DNA of 8,045 bases from assembly GCA_964348615.1 (NCBI GenBank), contig CAYGDE010000031.1, positions 1 to 8,045 of the forward strand, in the 5' to 3' direction. Below the pieces are notes generated by a model. That model did no database searches and was not told the DNA's origin. It saw only the letters and a list, made by a program, of their open reading frames with translations. Source of the stretch: DATIHT01 sp964348615. GTDB taxonomy: Bacteria; Patescibacteriota; Microgenomatia; Curtissbacterales; GWA2-41-24. Every line of letters starts with the position of its first letter. Position 1 is the first letter of the stretch. Below are positions 3,971 to 8,045 of the stretch, piece by piece. A program made the translations under genes and the position numbers.

Positions 3971-5377
3971 ATGAAAACCTACTCCGAATATATTTGTCAG
4001 CAGTGCGGTTACAAGAGTGCCTCCTTCATGGGTAAGTGCCCGAATTGTGGGGAATGGAACTCGCTTGTTGAGTCGATACCCGAATCAACAAGAATCTCAA
4101 ATGTCCAATCTCAAATATCCAATATCCAATTAGAACAGAAAATCGTTAAGCTTGCGCAGGTTAAAAGCCAAAACTATGCAAGGCTCCATTCGGGTTTTTT
4201 GGAATTTGATCGGGTTTTGGGTGGCGGAATTGTGCCAGGTTCTATTGTTTTAATTTCCGGGGACCCGGGGATAGGTAAGTCGACATTATTATTGCAGGCG
4301 GCGATGAAGATAGCGAAGGCAGATAACAAATTGAAAATTGAAAGTGGAAAGTTGAAAGTTGATGCAAAAAAATTCTCAACTCTCAATTCTCAACTCTCAA
4401 ATTCTGTTCTCTATGTTACCGGTGAAGAATCGGCGCAGCAAGTGAAATTGCGTGCAGATAGGATTGGCAAAATTCCCGACAACTTGTTTATTCTTCCCTC
4501 AACCGATGTAGACATTATTGTGGGTGTTTCGGAAAAAATACAACCCAAACTCGTGATTGTGGACTCTATCCAGACTTTAACTACAGATCGGTTAACTGGT
4601 TCTGCCGGAAGTGTGGGGCAGGTACGAGAGTGTTCGCAGGTTTTGCAAGCCTTTGCAAAAAGTTCTCATGTCCCGATTTTTATCGTTGGCCATGTTACAA
4701 AAGAGGGAAATGTGGCCGGCCCTAAAGTTTTGGAACACTTGGTCGATGCGGTTTTGAACCTGGAAGGCGATGGAATGCATGCATTTAGAATTTTAAGGTG
4801 TAACAAAAATAGATTCGGTTCCACGTTTGAGGTTGGTGTTTTTGAGATGAGCGATTCGGGCATGATAGAGGTTTCTAACCCTTCAAAAATATTCCTTTCA
4901 GAACATGTTTCTGAAAGGCCCGGTTCGGTGGTTGCTTCTACCATTACCGGGGACAGGCCAATTCTTTCCGAAGTGCAGGCCCTTTCGACTTCTACTATCT
5001 TTGGAATCCCTGTAAGGCGGGCAACCGGTTTGGATTTTTCTAGGGTACAAATTGTGATTGCTTCCTTGTCTAAGGTTGCCAAGCTTGCCTTGGGAAATAT
5101 GGATATTTATGTTAATGTGGCAGGTGGCCTGAAAATCATTGAGCCAGCGGTAGATTTGCCGGTGGCCTTGGCAATTGCATCGGCTACTTTGGGCAAACCG
5201 TTAAAGAAAAAGGTTTGTGCTTGGGGTGAGGTTGGTTTGCTTGGTGAAATTAGGCCTGTTTCAAATTCTAAAAATAGGATGGCTGAGGCAAAACGTTTAG
5301 GTTTTTCAGATTTTGTAGAGCCTTCGAGGTTTAAAACATTAGAAAGCGCAATTTCTTATGGCATCAAAAATAGCTAA
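3971..5377 (+). CDS. radA: DNA repair protein RadA/Sms (468 aa)
   Basis: RadA is a RecA-like hexameric ATPase that unwinds DNA and drives branch migration in recombinational repair and natural transformation. All family marks are present: an N-terminal C4 zinc finger (Cys9, Cys12, Cys23, Cys26), Walker A GDPGIGKST (97-105), Walker B LVIVDSI (194-200), the RadA-specific KNRFG motif (279-283) and a C-terminal Lon-protease-like domain (about 310-465). The length is close to the usual 450-460. Two segments look like repeat-derived insertions: 41-54 (linker after the zinc finger) and about 120-144 (between the Walker A helix and the VLYVTGEES strand), each encoded by short tandem repeats. They fall in loops, and no catalytic motif is lost. 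There is no Shine-Dalgarno site; the ATG directly follows the repeat at 3902-3970. The next gene overlaps its end by 20 bases. Confidence 0.97.
   Translation: MKTYSEYICQQCGYKSASFMGKCPNCGEWNSLVESIPESTRISNVQSQISNIQLEQKIVKLAQVKSQNYARLHSGFLEFDRVLGGGIVPGSIVLISGDPGIGKSTLLLQAAMKIAKADNKLKIESGKLKVDAKKFSTLNSQLSNSVLYVTGEESAQQVKLRADRIGKIPDNLFILPSTDVDIIVGVSEKIQPKLVIVDSIQTLTTDRLTGSAGSVGQVRECSQVLQAFAKSSHVPIFIVGHVTKEGNVAGPKVLEHLVDAVLNLEGDGMHAFRILRCNKNRFGSTFEVGVFEMSDSGMIEVSNPSKIFLSEHVSERPGSVVASTITGDRPILSEVQALSTSTIFGIPVRRATGLDFSRVQIVIASLSKVAKLALGNMDIYVNVAGGLKIIEPAVDLPVALAIASATLGKPLKKKVCAWGEVGLLGEIRPVSNSKNRMAEAKRLGFSDFVEPSRFKTLESAISYGIKNS
4093..4131 (+). repeat. Short tandem repeat in the RadA linker
   Basis: The stretch consists of ATCTCAAATGTCC, ATCTCAAATATCC and ATATCC-type units. 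It is translated in frame as a Ser/Asn/Ile/Gln-rich linker (about residues 41-54) between the zinc finger and the ATPase core. It is similar in style to the other repeats in this block but has a different unit. Confidence 0.65.
4331..4401 (+). repeat. Inverted pair of heptamer tandem repeats inside radA
   Basis: The left arm (4331-4362) is TTGAAAA, TTGAAAG, TGGAAAG, TTGAAAG and a partial unit, exactly 7 bases each. The right arm (4374-4401) is TCTCAAC, TCTCAAT, TCTCAAC, TCTCAAA, also 7 bases each and roughly the inverse complement. The stretch is translated in frame as an insert of about 25 residues next to the nucleotide-binding helix of RadA. Heptamer repeats of this style are known as STRR sequences in cyanobacteria; the comparison is by analogy only. 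Confidence 0.88.
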
Positions 5378-6149
5378 GCCAAATGGTAAGAGAAAAAGTA
5401 TTATCAAACTTGGTTCGGATGTACTAACGTCTAACCAGATTGCTTCTCTTGCTAAGGAAATTGCCACATATTTGCCAAGGGCAGCCGCTGCTTCCTTGAC
5501 TGCTTCCAAAAACCGTTTTTCCAGAAGAAAAGGTAAAACTGCTGCAAAATACCCAAACCCTATTGTTGTTGATACCTCGGTTTTGATAGATGGTCGTGTT
5601 TTAGATGTAGCCAAAAGCGGTTTTTTAATGGGGACTCTTTTGGTTTTGCCAAGCGTCATTTCCGAATTGCATAGCCTTTCAGACAGCCGCGATGACTTAA
5701 AACGCGCAAAGGGTAGGCGAGGTTTGGATGTTTTGGCAGACCTTTTGAAGCTTAAGCAAACAAAAGTTGTAGTGTTGGAAACAGAACCTAAAGAAGGTGG
5801 GGTAGATGAAAAAATTGTTAAAATTGCCAAAAATTTGCGTGGGCGAATTTTGACGTTGGATTTTAACCTTTCTAAAGTGGCAAAGGTTAAAAATTTGCAG
5901 ATTCTTAGCCTCAACGAGCTTGCCAACGCTGTTAAGACTTCTGTTTTGCCTCACGAAAGTATTCAGATCCAGATTAAGGCCAAAGGCAAGGGAGAAAAGC
6001 AAGGTGTTGGGTATTTGGAAGACGGGACAATGGTGGTTGTTGAAGGTGGGGCGAATTTGGTGGGTAAGACTGTGAATGTAGATGTTGCTAGGGTTATCCA
6101 AACTTTGGCAGGGAAAATGATCTTCGGGAAAATAGCTCCAGCCAACTGA
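5358..6149 (+). CDS. PIN/TRAM-domain protein, soluble YacL-like putative ribonuclease (263 aa)
   Basis: The PIN domain spans about 68-190: VVDTSVLIDGR (71-80, Asp72), then Glu103, the signature DSRDDLKRAKGRRGLD (109-124), Asp150 and TLDFNL (166-171, Asp168), which are the acidic residues expected to bind metal in PIN nucleases. A TRAM RNA-binding domain follows (about 197-258: GVGYLEDGTMVVVEG, VNVDVARVIQT, GKMIFG). This matches the family of B. subtilis YacL, whose usual N-terminal membrane helices are absent here; instead residues 1-65 are basic and alanine-rich. A cytoplasmic RNA-cleaving or RNA-binding role is inferred. The ATG overlaps the end of radA by 20 bases, indicating coupled translation. 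In Firmicutes radA, disA and yacL are neighbours; here disA is missing. No terminator is evident after the TGA stop. Confidence 0.92.
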   Translation: MASKIAKPNGKRKSIIKLGSDVLTSNQIASLAKEIATYLPRAAAASLTASKNRFSRRKGKTAAKYPNPIVVDTSVLIDGRVLDVAKSGFLMGTLLVLPSVISELHSLSDSRDDLKRAKGRRGLDVLADLLKLKQTKVVVLETEPKEGGVDEKIVKIAKNLRGRILTLDFNLSKVAKVKNLQILSLNELANAVKTSVLPHESIQIQIKAKGKGEKQGVGYLEDGTMVVVEGGANLVGKTVNVDVARVIQTLAGKMIFGKIAPAN

Positions 6150-6379
6150 TCTAATTTACTTACTTTATTATATACTAATATATCATTTAGCCACGAAAAA
6201 TAGCAGATAGCCATTAGTTATTAGCAACTAGGCATATTAAAAGAAACCCAGATTTTGATGACTTTTTATTTTGGTGTTTAGGCTATTCTAGCAGCAAAAA
6301 GATACTAAACATGTCACATTTTATAACTCTAGGATATGCTTTTTGTGCATGCTTTATTACTATCGGATGGTAAAAATAC
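6150..6379 (+). other. AT-rich gene-free stretch after the PIN/TRAM gene
   Basis: No convincing gene, RNA or terminator was found. The only structure seen is a small hairpin at 6210-6233 (GCC with GGC, TAGTT with AACTA) without a T-run. Tiny reading frames (for example 20 codons from 6310) have no ribosome binding site or start context. The stretch is the start of a 1.1-kb interval with no protein gene. Confidence 0.5.
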
Positions 6380-6409
6380 TTGACAAGAATTATAGAAAGA
6401 TGATACAAA
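6380..6409 (+). promoter_or_regulatory. Predicted promoter of the 6416-6624 RNA
   Basis: TTGACA (6380-6385) is a perfect -35. TACAAA (6404-6409) is a weak -10 at 18 bases, helped by an upstream TG (6401-6402) of the extended -10 type. The expected start is at about 6416. Confidence 0.55.
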
Positions 6410-6415
6410 ATATAA

Positions 6416-6624
6416 GCAGGCTGAAACTCGTCCTTTTAGGTATTTGAAAGTATTTAGAAGGATATTAGAAATCTCTAAGTTCTTTGCCAAAAGCAGGGGA
6501 TTTAGTAGAAAGACTTTTTATATACAAAAAGAGCATCACTACCGCAGACTGAAAACTCGAATAGCAATGCTCTTTTGAGGTGTAAGGGAAGCGACTTAGG
6601 GCAGCTAAGTTGCTTTCCTTTTTT
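6416..6624 (+). ncRNA. Candidate structured non-coding RNA of unknown family (about 209 nt)
   Basis: The stretch has a promoter (6380-6409), a strong terminator (6584-6624) and no credible reading frame, and is rich in stem-loops. Hairpin 1 pairs 6431-6444 with 6449-6462 (14 pairs, several G-U, UGAA loop). A second helix pairs AAATCTCT (6469-6476) with GGGGATTT (6496-6503). Hairpin 3 pairs AAAAGAGCAT (6527-6536) with ATGCTCTTTT (6567-6576) around a 30-base loop. The terminator stem closes the RNA. A 15-base motif at the predicted 5' end (6416-6430, GCAGGCTGAAACTCG) recurs with one substitution and one insertion in the hairpin 3 loop (6544-6559, GCAGACTGAAAACTCG). None of the signatures I looked for fits: no RNase P GAGGAAAGUCC, no SRP GGAAGGAAGCAG loop, no tmRNA ends or tag frame, no 6S-like central bubble. 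The function is unknown; a small regulatory RNA is one possibility. Confidence 0.6.
6584..6624 (+). terminator. Very strong intrinsic terminator
   Basis: A 16-pair stem, AAGGGAAGCGACTTAG (6584-6599) with CTAAGTTGCTTTCCTT (6605-6620), has two G-U pairs and a GGCAG loop. A T-run follows to 6624. It is the strongest terminator in the window, with no protein gene directly before it, which argues for an upstream RNA gene. Confidence 0.9.
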
Positions 6625-6711
6625 AGATTAGAACAAAAGAATATGCCTTGTCAAGAGGCAATTTTCACAAACCTAGATTAGCTTATTTTAACAGGCTAAT
6701 CTATTTTTTTT
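6624..6711 (+). promoter_or_regulatory. Second terminator with a competing upstream arm (possible switch)
   Basis: TAGATTAGC (6674-6682) pairs with GCTAATCTA (6695-6703), and T follows at 6704-6711, an intrinsic terminator. The same octamer TAGATTAG also occurs at 6624-6631 and can pair with the same CTAATCTA (6696-6703), which would break the terminator. Between them a small hairpin TGCCT/AGGCA (6644-6648/6656-6660) could act as a spacer. The terminator itself is well supported; the switch is inference. Confidence 0.6.
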
Positions 6712-6797
6712 GCTTCCCCAAAACGTACAATAAAGAGTAAATTTTTTCTCCACCAATAAAGTGGTGAATTTTGTGTTGCTGGCGCTTTTATCTTGAT

Positions 6798-6948
6798 AAA
6801 ATTACGGGTCCTGTCATGACTTTTTTTCCCGCCAGTGCTCACTCGACTTTTGTTGACGGTTATTTTTTTAAATTAGTGTCGAAGTATTAAGAAAAAGTTC
6901 TCCTTGCGCGCTGTCGGGAACCCTTAAAGTCATGCCACCCGTAATTTT
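6798..6948. repeat. Long imperfect hairpin element (151 bases)
   Basis: The ends are a perfect 12-base inverted repeat: AAAATTACGGGT (6798-6809) and ACCCGTAATTTT (6937-6948). Further nested pairing continues inward: ATGACTTT (6816-6823) with AAAGTCAT (6926-6933), TTCCCG (6826-6831) with CGGGAA (6915-6920), CAGTGC (6833-6838) with GCGCTG (6908-6913, one G-U) and TCGAC (6843-6847) with GTCGA (6878-6882). That is about 37 pairs in register. No reading frame lies inside. It may be a structured RNA (no promoter or terminator is assigned) or a MITE-like inverted-repeat element (no clear target-site duplication was seen). Confidence 0.75.
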
Positions 6949-6976
6949 GCTGCAGAGTAAAATATTTGAAAGTTTT

Positions 6977-7001
6977 GGAGGGGGGTTTGGAGGGGGTAGG
7001 G
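6977..7001 (+). other. G-rich tract with tandem TTTGGAGGGGG units
   Basis: Two near-repeats of GGAGGGGG separated by TTT are followed by TAGGG, giving three G-runs of at least three plus two GG pairs. It could form a two-layer quadruplex but does not meet the usual four-run G3 rule. It contains SD-like GGAGG but no start codon follows at a useful distance. Confidence 0.5.
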
Positions 7002-7051
7002 CATTTTTGGCCTTTATATAAGGAATAATAGGCTTCTTGCCTCGTTTGGGG

Positions 7052-7080
7052 TTGACAAAGGATTAGAGGTAAGGTATATT
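7052..7080 (+). promoter_or_regulatory. Near-consensus promoter, distal promoter of the surface-protein gene
   Basis: TTGACA (7052-7057) and TATATT (7075-7080) are spaced by 17 bases, one of the two best promoter matches in the window. The start would be near 7087. A hairpin follows at 7092-7126, and no gene starts before 7237, so the leader would be about 150 bases, or the product may be a separate small RNA. Confidence 0.7.
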
Positions 7081-7091
7081 GCAAACACTTT

Positions 7092-7126
7092 GATCTAGTT
7101 TGTTCTTGAACATGCCCCGCTAGATC
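7092..7126 (+). other. Two-part leader hairpin
   Basis: GATCTAG (7092-7098) pairs perfectly with CTAGATC (7120-7126). Inside, TGTTC (7101-7105) pairs with GAACA (7108-7112) around TT. It starts about five bases after the predicted transcription start of the distal promoter and has no T-run, so it is not a terminator. A 5' stabilising element, an operator-like palindrome or a ligand-binding fold are all possible. Confidence 0.5.
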
Positions 7127-7161
7127 TTCTGCCCATTTAATAAGTAAACATCTTATAGTAC

Positions 7162-7190
7162 TTGACAAACGAATTTGTTTGTGATAGTAT
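7162..7190 (+). promoter_or_regulatory. Proximal promoter of the surface-protein gene
   Basis: TTGACA (7162-7167) and TAGTAT (7185-7190, 5/6) are spaced by 17 bases. The predicted start is near 7197, giving a leader of about 40 bases before the ATG at 7237. With the promoter at 7052-7080 it forms a tandem pair. Confidence 0.7.
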
Positions 7191-7205
7191 TACCAACCTA
7201 TAAGA

Positions 7206-7225
7206 GTAAACGATAAAGCGTTTGC
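7206..7225 (+). promoter_or_regulatory. Leader hairpin 11 bases before the surface-protein start
   Basis: GTAAACG (7206-7212) pairs with CGTTTGC (7219-7225), seven pairs with one G-U, loop ATAAAG. It takes up most of the short leader and sits where a ribosome binding site would be. No Shine-Dalgarno site is present between it and the ATG. A role in start-site accessibility or mRNA stability is inferred. Confidence 0.5.
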
Positions 7226-7236
7226 CCAAAAGATAC

Positions 7237-8045
7237 ATGCCAAACATAGAAGCAAAATCTGCACCACTAGGAACCCACGAAAATTTCGCTGAAGTAAATG
7301 CGGCCGTTAATGCCGTTTTAGATTCTGGACGCGAAGTAACTTCTTGGAGTCATCTTCCATCTGTTTCCGAAATAGAAGCATCTTTACCACTTGCACCTAC
7401 ATATATTACAGAGCAAAAATCTATATCCGTTAAAACGTCCGAAAAACCTTTAGGTGGATTAGTAGGACCTTTTGTTGCTAACAAGTATTCACGAGCAGCC
7501 GCTGTTGCTGCTGTTTTGTTTGCAGGCGGAGAATCAATTTCTTCCGAACAGGCTCACGCCGAAGACCCGCTGGATTCTATTATTGCAACTCTAACACCCG
7601 AAGAAAAGGCAGCTTCCCAACCGCAAGACCCGAAGCCAACTACTACTCACGCGGTTCCAACATCTACGCCTACACCTAAACCAACCGAAACACCGAAACC
7701 TACCGAAACCCCTAAGCCAACCGAAACACCGAAACCTACCGAAACCCCTAAGCCAACCGAAACACCGAAACCTACCGAAACTCCTAAGCCAACAGAGACA
7801 CCTAAAAAACCAGAGCCTACGCCTACACAAACTCAACAGCCAGAGAAAAAGGTTTATCAACCGACACAAGTCCCAGAAATTCCAAAAACTTGTACCTTAT
7901 CAAACGGAACCGTTGTTGAATTGCCTAAAGAATTTCAGGCTAAATTATACGGAAAAGATGAGAAAACCATCGCAAATATGCTCGCCGAATTTAAATGTGA
8001 ATTTTTAGACCACGATGCCAAACAAACACAGCAACACGATGAGAT
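7237..8045 (+). CDS. Secreted or surface protein with KPTETP repeats, partial 3' (at least 269 aa)
   Basis: The frame stays open to the window edge, so the C-terminus is missing. Residues 1-80 are a polar, soluble-looking extension. Residues 81-108 then look like a signal peptide: NKYSR, the hydrophobic core AAAVAAVLFAGG (87-98) and a QAHA|ED signal-peptidase-I-like site after 108. A Pro/Thr-rich stalk follows, with seven exact KPTETP units (148-189), then a Gln-rich segment and a globular-looking part with two cysteines (about 217-269, CTLSNGTVVELP, EFKCEF). Export with the stalk spanning the cell envelope is inferred. The signal lies unusually far from the N-terminus; either this is an extended signal sequence, or the protein is anchored and residues 1-80 stay inside, or the true start lies further downstream, though no in-frame ATG precedes the hydrophobic core. 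Two promoters and a leader hairpin lie upstream. No catalytic domain is visible in the part present. Confidence 0.85.
   Translation, partial: MPNIEAKSAPLGTHENFAEVNAAVNAVLDSGREVTSWSHLPSVSEIEASLPLAPTYITEQKSISVKTSEKPLGGLVGPFVANKYSRAAAVAAVLFAGGESISSEQAHAEDPLDSIIATLTPEEKAASQPQDPKPTTTHAVPTSTPTPKPTETPKPTETPKPTETPKPTETPKPTETPKPTETPKPTETPKKPEPTPTQTQQPEKKVYQPTQVPEIPKTCTLSNGTVVELPKEFQAKLYGKDEKTIANMLAEFKCEFLDHDAKQTQQHDE
7681..7788 (+). repeat. Three tandem 36-base repeats encoding KPTETP pairs
   Basis: The units 7681-7716, 7717-7752 and 7753-7788 are almost identical (one C/T change in the third); a diverged partial unit follows. Each encodes two copies of the six-residue stalk unit using different synonymous codons (for example CCAACCGAAACACCG and then CCTACCGAAACCCCT), so the DNA period is twice the protein period. 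The in-frame array can expand or shrink by slippage or recombination. Confidence 0.95.

Noticed and set aside
5339..5926. 195-codon minus-strand frame opposite the PIN/TRAM gene
   Set aside because: Long only because the + strand gene avoids certain codons; the + frame carries clear PIN and TRAM motifs.
6310..6372. 20-codon hydrophobic mini-ORF (MSHFITLGYA...)
   Set aside because: No ribosome binding site or promoter, and it ends just before the promoter of the RNA candidate; chance is the simpler explanation.
6544..6559. Antisense pairing of the RNA motif AAAACTCG with the P5 start region (2274-2281)
   Set aside because: Only eight matching bases; matches of this length are expected by chance in a window of this size.
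6416..6624. Identification of the RNA as RNase P, SRP, tmRNA or 6S RNA
   Set aside because: The conserved core sequences of the first three are absent and the fold lacks the single rod with a large central bubble of 6S RNA.
6798..6948. Insertion-sequence remnant
   Set aside because: No transposase fragment in any frame and no clear target-site duplication; kept only as a hairpin element of unknown origin.
6887..7168. 93-codon frame on the minus strand
   Set aside because: It crosses the long hairpin element, the G-rich tract and a consensus promoter, has a composition unlike a protein (many Gln, Pro, Tyr, Cys without pattern), and has no ribosome binding site.
7681..7788. CRISPR-like array because of 36-base repeats
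   Set aside because: The units are contiguous with no spacers and continue an open reading frame, so this is a coding minisatellite.
7591..7869. Minus-strand frame rich in Arg, Phe, Trp, Gly
   Set aside because: It is the antisense shadow of the KPTETP repeat array; its own repeats follow from the codon repeats on the + strand.

Overview
The window looks like chromosomal DNA of a Candidate Phyla Radiation (Patescibacteria) bacterium, possibly from the Microgenomates/Parcubacteria side. This is inference from style: moderately AT-rich DNA, few strong Shine-Dalgarno sites, very compact promoters, many short proteins of no recognised family, heptamer-type repeats inside genes, and a proline/threonine-rich surface protein. 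TGA is used as a real stop (at 1270-1272 and 6147-6149), so the UGA-glycine code of Absconditabacteria/Gracilibacteria does not apply. All supported genes are on the + strand. No transposase, phage gene, CRISPR array or tRNA was seen.

Region 1 (1-2651) holds a free-standing 5S rRNA gene (707-822) among five small unrecognised genes of 127-153 codons (P1 233-694, P2 898-1272, P3 1368-1814, P4 1818-2234, P5 2268-2651). Most carry their own promoter and/or hairpin terminator. The 5S has a promoter in the tail of P1 whose predicted start falls on the first base of the mature rRNA, and its own terminator. P2 and P5 seem to be leaderless. P1 lies behind a leader with two terminator hairpins.

Region 2 (2691-6149) is an information-processing block: a four-domain S1 RNA-binding protein, radA, and a PIN/TRAM-domain nuclease-like protein overlapping radA by 20 bases. 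The radA-PIN/TRAM pair recalls the radA-disA-yacL order of Firmicutes, without disA. Short tandem repeats (6-7-mers, partly inverted) have spread here: one copy is an in-frame insert in an S1 domain, a near-duplicate pair fills the S1-radA gap up to the radA start codon, and two more sit in frame in radA.

Region 3 (6150-7236) is a gene-free stretch of about 1.1 kb with much RNA-type structure: a promoter and strong terminator bounding a roughly 209-nt RNA candidate (6416-6624) in which a 15-16-base motif occurs twice, a second terminator with competing pairing, a 151-base long-hairpin element (6798-6948), a G-rich tract, and two consensus promoters with leader hairpins. These lead into Region 4 (7237-8045), the 5' part of a secreted or surface protein with an N-terminal extension, an internal signal-peptide-like segment and a KPTETP repeat stalk. 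It runs off the window.

The best candidates for something undescribed are the 6416-6624 RNA with its duplicated motif, the 6798-6948 hairpin element, and the 5S-centred cluster of small leaderless genes. All structures were found by eye, and no folding, homology search or expression data were available.
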